From positions 2,021,001 to 2,085,000 of the forward strand of contig NZ_AP018498.1 of the NCBI RefSeq assembly GCF_003569745.1: a DNA stretch of 64,000 nucleotides, read 5' to 3'. The stretch comes from Altererythrobacter sp. B11 (GTDB lineage: Bacteria > Pseudomonadota > Alphaproteobacteria > Sphingomonadales > Sphingomonadaceae). How positions within the stretch are numbered: position 1 is the first letter of the stretch; each line of letters opens with the position of its first letter. Both the position numbers and the translations under genes were made by a program. The notes under the pieces were generated by a model that did no database searches, was not told where the DNA came from, and saw only the letters and a program-made list of their open reading frames with translations. Positions 26,257-35,785 of this stretch are shown one piece after another.

Positions 26257-27026
26257 TTCATCGCTGCTGGGCTGCCGGCCTGCCTGCCGAGCTTTCGCGC
26301 CAACGCGGCGCGATCCGGCAGGTAGGCCGAGCCGCCGCGCCATTCCAGTTCACCTGCCCGGCGCACAGTCTGCAGCATCCGGTTGAAGTGAACCGTCGTC
26401 AGGCCCAACGCATCGGCCATCGTTTCCTGCGTCAGCGGCAAAGGAAATCGCCCGTCGCGGGCAAGGCCGCAGGGTTCCAGCCGGTCATGCAGTTCCAGCA
26501 GGAGATCGCTTAATCTCTCCCGCGCCGAAAGGCGGCCCAAGCGAACGATTTGGGCGAGCAGAACGGCTTCGTCTAGCGCCCGAACCGAGGCATAGACCCG
26601 GCGCAGAGCACCGCAGTCATCCGCCGGCGGTGCCGCACCCACTGTCATCTCGCTGAGCGAGACGATCGAGCATGTGGCCACCGGCGCCCGATGGTCGCAC
26701 AGGCCGACGAGATCGCCCGGAAGGATGAAGCATAGCACCTGGCGCTTGCCATTGGGGAGCAGCTTCACACGCGCTGCCCAGCCGCTCACGATGATGAGAG
26801 GCGCGCCGACCCGCTGACCGTCGCCCTGCAATTCGTAGCCGGGTGGGAGGTAGCGCGCACCCTCGATGGCGGGGCGCAGCCGCTGCACAGCCTCGCAGTC
26901 ATCACCGGCAAGCGCCGCCAGCCGCCGCAGAGAGCATTCCTGCTGGGTAGGCGGTGCGGCCGAGCCGCGCCGTTGCGCGACGCTGCGCTGGACGGGCGCG
27001 ATCATGCTGCCTGGTGCCGATCTCAT
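26253..27026 (-). CDS. Crp/Fnr-family transcriptional regulator
   Basis: This 257-residue regulator has an N-terminal cyclic-nucleotide-binding-like fold (GYELQGDGQRVGAPLIIVSGWAA, FILPGDLVGLCDH) and a C-terminal winged helix with PLTQETMADALGLTTVHFNRM, the HTH. FNR-type iron-sulfur cysteines are not obvious, so its signal is not clear. The start is uncertain: ATG at 27026 is chosen, ATG 27005 or TTG 27169 are alternatives. It converges with the SRPBCC/dehydrogenase operon and may regulate nearby or unlinked stress genes. Confidence 0.82.
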   Translation of the reverse strand: MRSAPGSMIAPVQRSVAQRRGSAAPPTQQECSLRRLAALAGDDCEAVQRLRPAIEGARYLPPGYELQGDGQRVGAPLIIVSGWAARVKLLPNGKRQVLCFILPGDLVGLCDHRAPVATCSIVSLSEMTVGAAPPADDCGALRRVYASVRALDEAVLLAQIVRLGRLSARERLSDLLLELHDRLEPCGLARDGRFPLPLTQETMADALGLTTVHFNRMLQTVRRAGELEWRGGSAYLPDRAALARKLGRQAGSPAAMN

Positions 27027-27192
27027 AGCCGGGGCGCCCCCTTCGGGAGGATGGTTCGCACGGCCAGCGGGCCTGTGCGCACTGGGCCTCAATGAGTCGC
27101 CACAGGGCAGGTTCCATCGATCCGAACGGATCGTCTCAAATACGGTGCGGCACGCCTCGGTCAGCGCCAATTCTCAGTGAAGGGTGAGGGGC

Positions 27193-27876
27193 CTAAGCGG
27201 CAACGCTTTCCCGCCCGTCCAGTCTGCGCGCAATTGCCAGCAACAGGCGGATCAGCACCGGCACGACCACGACCGACAGCACCACCTTCGCCAGCGCCTG
27301 CCCTGCGATCAGATCGCCTATGGGGCGAACCCCGTAGAAGGAGATGGTGATGAACACGAGCGTATCGACCACCTGGCTGATGAGCGAGGCGATCGCGCCG
27401 CGCAGGGCCACGAACCGTCCCCCGATCGCCGCCAGCCGATCGAACAGATAGACGTTGAGCGTCATCGACACGCCATAGGCGACGATGCCCGCCGCCATCA
27501 GCCGCCAACTCTGCCCAAGCACGATGGGGAAGGCTTCCTTCGCGGGTTCATACATGGCCGGATCGGTCGGCAGGCGGATGACGAAGAAGGTCAGCAGGAT
27601 GGCGGTGACCAGCGGCACGAAGCCGAAGCGCACCAGCATATCCGCCACGGGCTTGCCATAATGCGCCGCAACCGCGCTGGAGAGTGCGACCAGCAGCAGG
27701 AAGGGGAAGATGCCCGCTTCCACTGCGAGCGACCCCAGCGCGACCTGCTTCGCGCCGAGAACCCCCGCGATGCACACCATCCCGCCATAGAACACGGTGA
27801 ACAGAAACAGGGCTTTCGGAAGGGTGCCGGGAAGGGCGTGAGGCGGTTCATGGCCGGGCATTGTCTGAGGATCCAT
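27193..27876 (-). CDS. VUT/YhhQ family membrane protein (probable queuosine precursor transporter)
   Basis: The 227-residue protein has about six hydrophobic segments, including ALFLFTVFYGGMVCIAGVLGAK at the N-terminus and the conserved region IASLISQVVDTLVFITISF. The latter matches the YhhQ/DUF165 (vitamin uptake transporter) family; E. coli YhhQ imports preQ0/preQ1 queuosine precursors. No queuosine genes are visible next to it, so the substrate is by family only. ATG 27876 is chosen; GTG 27933 and ATG 27861 are possible. It is divergent from the nucleoside transporter gene. Confidence 0.82.
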   Translation of the reverse strand: MDPQTMPGHEPPHALPGTLPKALFLFTVFYGGMVCIAGVLGAKQVALGSLAVEAGIFPFLLLVALSSAVAAHYGKPVADMLVRFGFVPLVTAILLTFFVIRLPTDPAMYEPAKEAFPIVLGQSWRLMAAGIVAYGVSMTLNVYLFDRLAAIGGRFVALRGAIASLISQVVDTLVFITISFYGVRPIGDLIAGQALAKVVLSVVVVPVLIRLLLAIARRLDGRESVAA

Positions 27877-27996
27877 CGGGAGGTGCCTGCGGGGCTGCAA
27901 AGTGACAGTAGGAAGAAGCGTGCTTGAGCGCACTCTGCTTTTGCTTCAATAACCTCGCCATCGCCCTTTTTGGACTTTCCCCATTTTCCTCGCTTG

Positions 27997-29316
27997 ATGG
28001 CTCAATCGCTCACCAGCCTGCTCGGCATTCTCGCGATCCTTGCGATCGCCTTCCTGCTTTCGGCCGACCGCCGGAACATCCGCCCGCGCGTGGTGCTGGC
28101 GGCCTTTGCGCTGCAAGCGGGGATGGCGCTGCTGGTCCTGCGCGTGCCGTGGGGCCGGATCGCCATCCGCACGCTGGCGGAAGGGGTGTCGGCGCTGCTC
28201 TCCTACGCCAATGTCGGCACGGAATTTCTCTTCGGCCCGGCCGAAAGCAATCCGCTGGCGAACAGCTTCGCGATCTCTGCGCTGCCGGTGATCGTCTTCT
28301 TCGCGGCGCTGGTGTCGATTCTCTATTATCTCGGGATCATGCAGCGCGTGGTGCGCTGGGTGGGCGGGGCGATCGGCTGGCTCACCGGCATCAGCCGGGT
28401 GGAATCGCTGGGTGCGGCGGCCAATATCTTCGTCGGCCAGTCGGAAAGCCCGCTGGTGGTGCGCCCCTATCTCGCCATGCTGGCGCCATCGCAGCTGTTC
28501 ACCATCATGGCGGTGGGGATGGCGGGCGTCGCGGGCACCATCCTGGCAGCCTATGCCGGGGTGCTGGGCCCGGATTACCTGCCCTATCTGCTCGCCGCCA
28601 CCTTCATGTCCGCGCCGGGCGGCATTCTGATGGCCAAGATCATCATGCCTGACGCGCCGGGCGCGAAGGTGGAAGAATCGGGCGAGATCCTGCTGCCGCA
28701 TGCGCGCATCAGCGCGGAAGGCCCCGCCGCGCTGACCGAAGGGGATAAGCCGCATGAAGTGGTGATCGCGGAAACCTTCGAAGATGGGAAGGTGCCCGCC
28801 AATCTGATCGAGGCGGCCGCGCAGGGTGCGCAGACGGGCGTGAAGCTGGCCGCCGCGGTGGGCGCGATGGTGCTGGCTTTCGTGGCGCTGGTGGCGCTCG
28901 CGAACGGTCTGCTGGGCGCGGTGGGGGGCTGGTTCGGCTATGGCGAACTGTCGTTCCAGCAGATCCTCGGCTGGATATTCTCGCCCGTGATGTATCTGAT
29001 CGGCGTGCCGTGGGACGAAGCGGGGCGCGCCGGCGGACTGTTCGGCACCAAGGTGGTGCTGAACGAATTCGTCGCCTTCCTCGAACTCGACAGCATGGAT
29101 GCGAGTATGCTGGGCGACCGGTCGCGCGCCATCGTGACCTTTGCTCTGTGCGGCTTCGCCAATTTCAGCTCGATTGCGATCCAGATGGCGGTGACCGGCG
29201 GGCTGGCGCCCAGCCAGCGCCCGGTGATTGCGCGACTCGGCCTGCGGGCGCTGGCGGCGGGATCGCTGGCCAATCTGATGAGCGCGGCTCTGGCGGGGCT
29301 GTTCCTGCCGGTGTAA
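27997..29316 (+). CDS. NupC-family concentrative nucleoside transporter
   Basis: This 439-residue inner-membrane protein has many transmembrane helices. The motifs AANIFVGQSESPLVVRPYL and GTKVVLNEFVAF, followed by SRAIVTFALCGFANFSSI, are the signature regions of the concentrative nucleoside transporter family, which import nucleosides with H+ or Na+. A charged insertion lies in the middle (about residues 225-265). The ATG at 27997 is preferred over a TTG at 27970. Nine nucleotides separate it from the following oxygenase gene. The 5'-nucleotidase further downstream could supply nucleosides to it, though they are not in one operon. Confidence 0.9.
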   Translation: MAQSLTSLLGILAILAIAFLLSADRRNIRPRVVLAAFALQAGMALLVLRVPWGRIAIRTLAEGVSALLSYANVGTEFLFGPAESNPLANSFAISALPVIVFFAALVSILYYLGIMQRVVRWVGGAIGWLTGISRVESLGAAANIFVGQSESPLVVRPYLAMLAPSQLFTIMAVGMAGVAGTILAAYAGVLGPDYLPYLLAATFMSAPGGILMAKIIMPDAPGAKVEESGEILLPHARISAEGPAALTEGDKPHEVVIAETFEDGKVPANLIEAAAQGAQTGVKLAAAVGAMVLAFVALVALANGLLGAVGGWFGYGELSFQQILGWIFSPVMYLIGVPWDEAGRAGGLFGTKVVLNEFVAFLELDSMDASMLGDRSRAIVTFALCGFANFSSIAIQMAVTGGLAPSQRPVIARLGLRALAAGSLANLMSAALAGLFLPV

Positions 29317-29325
29317 GCGGCCCGC

Positions 29326-30252
29326 ATGTCCGAAGTCGCATCCGTTTCGCTCGCCCGTCCCCTGGCCGATCTCTCCGGCGAACTGGGCCGATCCTTCACC
29401 GAATATGGCTTCGCCATCGTGCGCGATCACGCCATCTCGCCCGAATTGATCGACCGGGCCTGGCGCAAGAGCCAGGCGTTCTTCGCCCTGCCGGAGGAGG
29501 TGAAGCGGAGCTATCACATCTCCGGGATGGGCGGCGCGCGGGGATACACGCCTTTCGGCACCGAAAAGGCGAAGGATGCCCAGCTGCGCGACCTGAAGGA
29601 GTTCTGGCATGTGGGCCGCAGCCTGCCGCCGGGCGACCCGCTGGAACAGTTCATGCCGCCTAATGTCTGGCCGGACGAGGTAGAGGGCTTTCGCGAGACG
29701 TTTGAGGAGCTGTTCCTGGCCTTCGAAACCACGGGGCGGCGGATCCTGGCTGCCATTGCCCTGCATCTGGGCCTTCCCGAAGCCTTCTTCGATCCGACGG
29801 TGGAAGACGGCAATTCGGTGCTGCGCCTGCTGCATTATCCGCCCGTAGCCGAATCGCAGGACGGGGCAATCCGCGCCGCCGCGCATGAGGACATCAACAC
29901 CATCACCCTGCTGCTGGGGGCAGAGGAAAGCGGGCTGCAACTGCTCTCTCGCGAGGGGGAATGGATCGCCGTGGCGCCGCCGGAAGGCGCGCTGGCGGTA
30001 AACATCGGGGACATGCTGCAGCGCCTGACCAATGGCGTGATGCGCTCGACCACGCACCGGGTGGTGAACCCGGTCGGCGCAGCGGCGCGGCGCGCGCGCT
30101 ATTCCATGCCGTTCTTCCTGCATTTCCGGCCAGATTTCGAAATCCGGGCGCTTGCCGGCTGCGTGGAGCCCGGGCGCGAGGCGGAGGTCGAGCCGCCGAT
30201 TTCTGCGCATGACTATCTCATGCAGCGGCTGAGAGAGATAAACCTGGCGTGA
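29326..30252 (+). CDS. 2-oxoglutarate/Fe(II)-dependent oxygenase, isopenicillin N synthase family
   Basis: This 308-residue enzyme has the DIOX_N region near the start (YGFAIVRDHAISPELI) and the double-stranded beta-helix. The iron triad is His187-E-Asp189 (AAHEDINTITLL) and His244 (RSTTHRVVNP). Arg258-Y-Ser260 would bind the 2-oxoglutarate carboxylate (or substrate in IPNS). Bacterial relatives are often annotated as isopenicillin N synthase-like without known function. It follows the nucleoside transporter closely and may be co-transcribed; hydroxylation of a nucleoside or base is an unsupported possibility. Confidence 0.85.
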   Translation: MSEVASVSLARPLADLSGELGRSFTEYGFAIVRDHAISPELIDRAWRKSQAFFALPEEVKRSYHISGMGGARGYTPFGTEKAKDAQLRDLKEFWHVGRSLPPGDPLEQFMPPNVWPDEVEGFRETFEELFLAFETTGRRILAAIALHLGLPEAFFDPTVEDGNSVLRLLHYPPVAESQDGAIRAAAHEDINTITLLLGAEESGLQLLSREGEWIAVAPPEGALAVNIGDMLQRLTNGVMRSTTHRVVNPVGAAARRARYSMPFFLHFRPDFEIRALAGCVEPGREAEVEPPISAHDYLMQRLREINLA

Positions 30253-30286
30253 AGGCTGCGCCGCGCTGCACAAACTTCTCTCAGGC

Positions 30287-30403
30287 TGTTGCAATGCAGC
30301 AACATTTGGCAATTTTCGCTTATAATTCAGGTATGTAAATAAGGAGAAATGGCGCTCAAGGCGGGTTGGTTACGGGTGTAACGGCACTGTCATGCACATG
30401 ACA
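30287..30403 (+). promoter_or_regulatory. Leader region of the Oar-like receptor with two palindromes and a mini-ORF
   Basis: The 217-nt gap before the receptor holds an inverted repeat TGTTGC-N6-GCAACA (30287-30304), a TATAAT (30321-30326) that could be a -10 box, and AAGGAG followed by a 10-codon reading frame (30349-30381, MALKAGWLRV). A perfect palindrome TGTCATG-CA-CATGACA (30388-30403) follows, 67 nt before the ATG. The SD-ATG spacing of the mini-ORF is too short for efficient initiation, so it is uncertain. The palindromes are candidate operators. Confidence 0.4.
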
Positions 30404-30469
30404 CGGTTGTGTCTTTCGGGGTTCCTACCGCAGTTGCGAATTCAGGGAATCAAGTGAGGAACCCGACCC

Positions 30470-33400
30470 ATGAAATTGAAGTATCTCCTGGCGGCCAGCA
30501 CGCTCGGACTGTCCACGGCCGTGATCCTGCCCGCGCCCGTGATGGCGCAGCAGATCACCTCCGGGGTGGAAGGCCGCGTGCTGGACGACGCCGGTATGCC
30601 GATCGCCGGCGCCACCGCCACGGTCACGGATACGCGGACGGGTGCCACGCGCACGCTCACCACGAGCAGTTCCGGCACCTTCGTTGCGACCAACCTCGTA
30701 ACCGGCGGCCCCTACACGGTGAGCGTTACGGCCGATGGCTATGAAGGCCAGACGCTTTCCGACCTCAATCTGACGCTGCAGGGCAACACCAGCCTCAACT
30801 TCAGCCTGTCCGCCGGCGGCGGGGAAATCGTGGTCAACGCCGCGCGCGTGCAGGTGACTCAGCTCGCCGTAGGCCCCGGGACATCCTTCACGCAGGACGT
30901 GATCGAAAACGCCCCGACCTTTAATCGCGACGTGCGGGACATCATTCGCATCGATCCGCGTGTCAGCCTCGATCGCGACGATGGCGGTTCCGGCCAGGAC
31001 CGCATCTCCTGCCTTGGGGGTAACGACCGCGGCAATGCCTTCACCGTGGACGGCATCAGCCAGGGCGACATCTACGGCCTGAACGACACGGGCTTCTCCT
31101 CGCGCAGCTCCACGCCGATTCCCTATGACGCGGTGCGTGAAACGCAGGTGCAGTTCGCCCCGTTCGACGTGGACTACAGCAACTTCACGGGCTGCGCGAT
31201 CAACGTTGTCACCCGCTCCGGCTCCAACGAGATCCACGGCGGCGCCTTCTACGAATATTCGGACGACGGCATGCGCGGCAACACGGTGAAGGGCATAGAA
31301 GTTGCGCCGGTCGAGCCAGACAAGCGCTGGGGCGTGCATCTGGGCGGCCCGCTCATCAAGGACCAGCTGTTCATCTTCGGCGCCTATGAGCATCAGGAAA
31401 CCGGCTTCTCGCAGGATGAAGGGCCGGCAGGCGGGAACTTCCCGACCCCGATCAACCAGGTGACGGTGGATCAGTTCAACGAAATCTCGGCAATCCTGAG
31501 CAGCGTCTATGGCGTGGAGACGGGGCCGTTGGTCACGAACCGGCCGTTCGAGAACGATCGCTACTTCATCCGCGCGGACTGGCAGCTGAACGACAAGCAC
31601 CGGCTCGAAGCGACCTATCAGCGGCTCGAAGAATCGACGGTGCGGCCGGACGACCAGGCGTCCACGGGTTCCTTTGCAGGCACCGTGGTTGGCGAGAACA
31701 CCTTCTACTACAGCGGCACCAAGTCGGATTATTATGCCGCCCGCCTCTATTCGCAGTGGACCGACGATTTCTCCACCGAACTGCGCTATTCGCATTCGAA
31801 GGTGAAGGATCTGCAGGATCCGATCGGCGGCGGCGAGGCGCAGGATGCCAACCCGATTCCGCGCATCATCGTGGGCGTGGACAACGGCAGCGATCCCGCG
31901 GGCGCAGTGGAAGCCGGTCCGGGCTTCTCGCGTTCGGGCAACGATCTCCTGACCAAGCTCGACCAGTATCGCGCCGCGGCGACCTATGAACTGGGTAACC
32001 ACCGCGTGAAGTTCGGCGTCGAGGCCAACCACGCCGAGCTGTTCAACCTGTTCGTGCAGAATGCCACCGGCACGCTGGTGTTCGAGAATATCGACGACCT
32101 CCGCGAAGGTCTGCTGTCGACCGGCACCGACACCTTCAACACGCCTGCCAATGTGGTCAACGGAAGCACCGCCGGTGCCTTCGGCAACTTCTCGGCCACT
32201 GGCGACGTGCGCGCCGCCGGCGCCGAGTTCAGCCGCACGATCGTTTCCCCCTTCATTCAGGACGAATGGCAGGTGACCGATCGCCTCTCCGCCACGCTGG
32301 GTGTGCGTGTCGACTATTACAGCGGCGACCATCCGACGCTGAACACCAACTTCGTGAACCGTTACGGCTTCCCGAACACCTCGGGCTTCAGCGATCTCGA
32401 TCCGCTGTGGATGCCGCGCGCGGCGCTGAGCTATGATCTCGATGACTTTGCCGTGTTTTCCCGCGCCCAGCTGCGTGGTGGCGTCGGTATCTTCTCCGGC
32501 GGCGATCCGCTGGTGTGGTTCGGCAATGCCTTCCAGAACAACGGCATTGGTTTTGCCACGGGCACGACAGCGGACGATGCCTGCCCGGCAGGCCCGATCG
32601 ACGTGGTCGTGGACGGCACCTTTACCGGATTGCCCGACTGCTTCCAGGCTTCGGCTTCGGACAGTGCGGCGGCCGGTCTTGGCGATACGCAGTCCATCGC
32701 ACCCGACATCAAGATGCCGTCGGTGGTGCGCGCCAACATCGGCTTCCAGTCGAACCTCGACTTTGCGCCGAGCGGTTTCTTCAGCGGCTGGAACCTTAAC
32801 CTGGACTACATCTACAGCCACTTCCGCAACCCGTTCACACTGGTCGATCTGTCGCAGACGGTGAACATCAATCGCGGTATCGGTGGCTATACGATCGATG
32901 GCCGGCCCATCTACGCAGCCATCGACCCGACCCGCGCTAACTGCGACGCGACGCTGGTCGATCTGAACCCCGGCCCGGTGTATGATGGTGTGTCGAGTGC
33001 GTGTTTCGGCACCAGTCGTGATGACGAACTGATGCTGACGAACTCCGGCGGGTACGACAGCCATGTCGCATCCTTCATCCTGTCGAAGAACTTCAACGGC
33101 GGGCTGTTCACCGAAGGCGGCAGCACGTTCATCAGCATCGGCTATTCCTACACCGATGCCGAAGATCGCCGGAACCTGTACAATTCGACGGCCGGCTCCA
33201 ACTATGACGGTACGGCGGCCTTCGACCGGCAGAACCCGGCGGCGTCGCGTGGCTTCTATTCGAGCAAGCACAATATTTCCGTGGGCGCGAGCCTGGCCAA
33301 TGAGTTCGTGGACGATCTCGAGACCCGGCTGAACTTCACCTTCGTCGCGCGTTCGGGCAGGCCCTACAGCCTGACCTTCGCCGGCGGCGGCGTGTTCAAC

Positions 33401-33895
33401 GACAGCGCATCCGGCAATGATAACGCGCTGGTCTATCTGCCGACCGGGGCGGGCGATCCGAACATCTCGCCCACTTCCAACATGGCGGCGGTGCAGAACC
33501 TGGCGGACTGGGCGGCCACCACCGGTTGCGCCAAGGACTATGTGGGCCAGACGATCCTGCGCAATACCTGCTCGAACGACTGGTACTACGATCTCGACCT
33601 GTCCTTCTCGCAGGAACTGCCGGGGCCGATGAGCCTGTTCGGCTACAAGGATGACCGTCTGAAGCTCTATGCGATGATGGACAACTTCCTGAACTTCCTC
33701 GATCAGGACTGGAACGTGCAGAAGCGCCGCAACTATGTGGGCCTGCAGGATGTTGCATCGCTCAGCGGGGTGGACTCCGCCGGTCGCTATATCATCACGG
33801 GCTTCAACGGCGTGGATTCGATCGCCAGCGACAACCAGATCAACTTCAGCTCGTCCGTGTGGCGCCTGAAGGTGGGCATCAGCTACGATTTCTGA
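30470..33895 (+). CDS. Oar-like TonB-dependent receptor with carboxypeptidase-regulatory-like domain
   Basis: This 1141-residue outer-membrane protein has a signal peptide (cleavage near PVMAQQ). A carboxypeptidase-regulatory-like beta-sandwich follows (residues about 30-105, GVEGRVLDDAGMPIAGATAT), then a plug domain with NAFTVDGISQGD and GCAINVVTRSGSNEIHGG. A very large barrel ends in Phe (RLKVGISYDF). This architecture defines the Oar group of TonB-dependent receptors, linked in other bacteria to protein or peptide uptake, adhesion or development. Four cysteines in the extracellular regions could form disulfides. A strong intrinsic terminator follows immediately. The ligand is unknown. Confidence 0.92.
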   Translation: MKLKYLLAASTLGLSTAVILPAPVMAQQITSGVEGRVLDDAGMPIAGATATVTDTRTGATRTLTTSSSGTFVATNLVTGGPYTVSVTADGYEGQTLSDLNLTLQGNTSLNFSLSAGGGEIVVNAARVQVTQLAVGPGTSFTQDVIENAPTFNRDVRDIIRIDPRVSLDRDDGGSGQDRISCLGGNDRGNAFTVDGISQGDIYGLNDTGFSSRSSTPIPYDAVRETQVQFAPFDVDYSNFTGCAINVVTRSGSNEIHGGAFYEYSDDGMRGNTVKGIEVAPVEPDKRWGVHLGGPLIKDQLFIFGAYEHQETGFSQDEGPAGGNFPTPINQVTVDQFNEISAILSSVYGVETGPLVTNRPFENDRYFIRADWQLNDKHRLEATYQRLEESTVRPDDQASTGSFAGTVVGENTFYYSGTKSDYYAARLYSQWTDDFSTELRYSHSKVKDLQDPIGGGEAQDANPIPRIIVGVDNGSDPAGAVEAGPGFSRSGNDLLTKLDQYRAAATYELGNHRVKFGVEANHAELFNLFVQNATGTLVFENIDDLREGLLSTGTDTFNTPANVVNGSTAGAFGNFSATGDVRAAGAEFSRTIVSPFIQDEWQVTDRLSATLGVRVDYYSGDHPTLNTNFVNRYGFPNTSGFSDLDPLWMPRAALSYDLDDFAVFSRAQLRGGVGIFSGGDPLVWFGNAFQNNGIGFATGTTADDACPAGPIDVVVDGTFTGLPDCFQASASDSAAAGLGDTQSIAPDIKMPSVVRANIGFQSNLDFAPSGFFSGWNLNLDYIYSHFRNPFTLVDLSQTVNINRGIGGYTIDGRPIYAAIDPTRANCDATLVDLNPGPVYDGVSSACFGTSRDDELMLTNSGGYDSHVASFILSKNFNGGLFTEGGSTFISIGYSYTDAEDRRNLYNSTAGSNYDGTAAFDRQNPAASRGFYSSKHNISVGASLANEFVDDLETRLNFTFVARSGRPYSLTFAGGGVFNDSASGNDNALVYLPTGAGDPNISPTSNMAAVQNLADWAATTGCAKDYVGQTILRNTCSNDWYYDLDLSFSQELPGPMSLFGYKDDRLKLYAMMDNFLNFLDQDWNVQKRRNYVGLQDVASLSGVDSAGRYIITGFNGVDSIASDNQINFSSSVWRLKVGISYDF

Positions 33896-33919
33896 TCTTG
33901 CTGTGACCCTGTAAACGAT

Positions 33920-33948
33920 ACGGCGGCGCCTGCAGGTGCCGCCGTTTT
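33920..33948 (+). terminator. Intrinsic terminator after the Oar-like receptor
   Basis: CGGCGGCGCC (33921-33930) pairs with GGTGCCGCCG (33935-33944) with one G-U pair and a TGCA loop, followed by TTTT and further T-rich sequence. This is the clearest Rho-independent terminator in the window. Confidence 0.85.
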
Positions 33949-33994
33949 CGTTTCCGCCGCCAGCCGGCGATGTCGAATGCCTGAGGAGATTGCC

Positions 33995-35686
33995 ATGGAT
34001 CGTGCTGCCCGATCGCTCCGCCACCTGCTTGCCGCCATCCTCGCGGCCGCTTCGCTATCGGCCTGCACCACCGTCACGGAGGTCCCATCTTCACCGGTCA
34101 CCGTGCAGATCCTGGCGCTCAACGATTTCCACGGCAATCTCGCGCCCCCCGGCGAGGTCAGCTGGACCGATGGCGGCGAGGAGCGGCGGAGCGAGCTTGG
34201 CGGCGTCGCCCGTATCGGCGCCACGCTGGCCGGATTACGGCAGGGGCATCCGAACACGGTAACGGTCGCGGCCGGTGACATGATCGGGGCGAGCCCGCTG
34301 GCGTCCGGGCATTTCCTCGACGAACCCTCGATCGCGGCGCTGAACTCAATCGGGCTGGACGTCACCTCGGTCGGCAACCACGAGTTCGATCGCGGCGTTC
34401 CCGAATTGCGGCGCATGCAGCAGGGCGGCTGCGAGCAATACACCGAGCGCCAGCCCTGCGCGCTTGAACCCTTCGCCGGGGCCCACTTTCCCTACCTCGC
34501 GGGCAACACCGTGGATGCGGCGGGCGAGAGCGTTTTTCCCGGCACGTTCATCAAGCAGGTGGGGCCGCTCAAGATCGGTTTCATCGGCATGACGCTGAAG
34601 GACACGGCGTTGCTCGTCTCGCCGGCGGCGACGCATGGCTATCGCTTCCTCGACGAGGCGCCCACGGCCAACCGGCTGGCCGTCGATCTCCGCGCGCGGG
34701 GGGCGGATCTGGTGGTGCTGCTGATCCACCAGGGCGGCTGGGCGAAGCCCCCCTTCAGTGCCGACGGCTGCGCCGACCTCTCCGGCGACATCCTGCCGAT
34801 CCTCGACCAGCTCGATCCCTCGATCCAACTGGTCATCTCCGGCCATACGCACAACACCTATATCTGCCGCATGGCCGGCGAGGGCGGTGGCGAGCGGCTG
34901 CTGACCAGTGCCGGCCGCTATGGCTATTTCGTTACCGATATCGAGTTGAAGGTCGACCCGCAGACCAGGCAGCTGCTGTCGCTGGAGGCGCACAATGTGC
35001 CCGTCACCGCGGCAGCGGGCGAACAGGCCGACACGGCGGAGATCGCCCGGCGCTATCTCGAAGCGGCAAAGCCCGTGGCCGAGCGGGTGATCGGCCATCT
35101 CGCGCTGACCGAGCAGCCGGAAGATTGCGCCGATTCGTGGGAAGCCGATCTGATCGCTGATGCGCAGCTTGCCGCCGCTGCCGACCCGGCGCGGGGTAGC
35201 GCGGAAATCGCCTTCATGAATTCCGGCGGCGTGCGCGGCGGCGGCATCGTGCCGGGGGAGAGCGGGGCCATCACCTACGGCCAGATATTCACCGTCCAGC
35301 CGTTCGGCAGCGCGATAGAGGTGCTGGAGCTGTCGGGCGAGCAATTGCAGGACCTGTTGGAAGACCAGTTCTGCGATGGGCAGGGCGGCACGGCGATCTG
35401 CTATTCGACGCTCGTCCCCTCCGCGGGCTTTGCCTATAGTTACGACCTCTCCCGCCCCAAGGGGGAGCGGGTGGTGAGCCTCAGCTTCCGCGGCGCGCCT
35501 ATCGACCCCCGACGCGTTTACCGGGTGGCGACGGGCAGCTTCCTCGCCAATGGCGGCGATGGCTTCCGCACCTTTACGCAGGGCAAGGTCGTATCCGAAG
35601 CAGGGATCGATCTGGACGCGCTGTCCAGCTATCTCGCCAATGGTGTGCAAGCGCCCAGTTGCGGGCGCGTGCGGCAGCTGGATTGA
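33995..35686 (+). CDS. 5'-nucleotidase/UshA-family lipoprotein
   Basis: This 563-residue metallophosphoesterase has a lipobox signal (LAAASLSAC), so it is probably anchored to a membrane facing the periplasm. The N-terminal calcineurin-like domain has NDFHGN, AAGDMIG, GNHEFDRG and SGHTHNTY, the dinuclear metal site. The C-terminal 5'-nucleotidase domain has MNSGGVRGG and NGGDGFRTF, which stack the nucleobase. Such enzymes release nucleosides and phosphate from nucleotides or UDP-sugars. The ATG at 33995 is chosen because GAGGAG lies correctly before it; an ATG at 33977 is less likely. Confidence 0.9.
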   Translation: MDRAARSLRHLLAAILAAASLSACTTVTEVPSSPVTVQILALNDFHGNLAPPGEVSWTDGGEERRSELGGVARIGATLAGLRQGHPNTVTVAAGDMIGASPLASGHFLDEPSIAALNSIGLDVTSVGNHEFDRGVPELRRMQQGGCEQYTERQPCALEPFAGAHFPYLAGNTVDAAGESVFPGTFIKQVGPLKIGFIGMTLKDTALLVSPAATHGYRFLDEAPTANRLAVDLRARGADLVVLLIHQGGWAKPPFSADGCADLSGDILPILDQLDPSIQLVISGHTHNTYICRMAGEGGGERLLTSAGRYGYFVTDIELKVDPQTRQLLSLEAHNVPVTAAAGEQADTAEIARRYLEAAKPVAERVIGHLALTEQPEDCADSWEADLIADAQLAAAADPARGSAEIAFMNSGGVRGGGIVPGESGAITYGQIFTVQPFGSAIEVLELSGEQLQDLLEDQFCDGQGGTAICYSTLVPSAGFAYSYDLSRPKGERVVSLSFRGAPIDPRRVYRVATGSFLANGGDGFRTFTQGKVVSEAGIDLDALSSYLANGVQAPSCGRVRQLD

Positions 35687-35785
35687 CGCGCAAACCCGCC
35701 CCCTCGGCCCTTTTGCGCGCCCTGATCGCTTTTTCCGGGCGTTGGCGCCGCGCCCGGGCGTTGGGCGGTTGACGCTTGCCGGGTG

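Noticed and set aside
27946-30312. A 788-codon open frame antisense to the NupC and oxygenase genes
   Set aside because: It spans two well-recognised genes and their junction on the opposite strand and has unnatural His/Arg/Gln-rich composition.
30425-34024. A 1199-codon open frame antisense to the Oar-like receptor
   Set aside because: It is a by-product of high third-position GC in the receptor gene; composition is abnormal (rich in His, Arg, Val, Ala) and no motif is seen.
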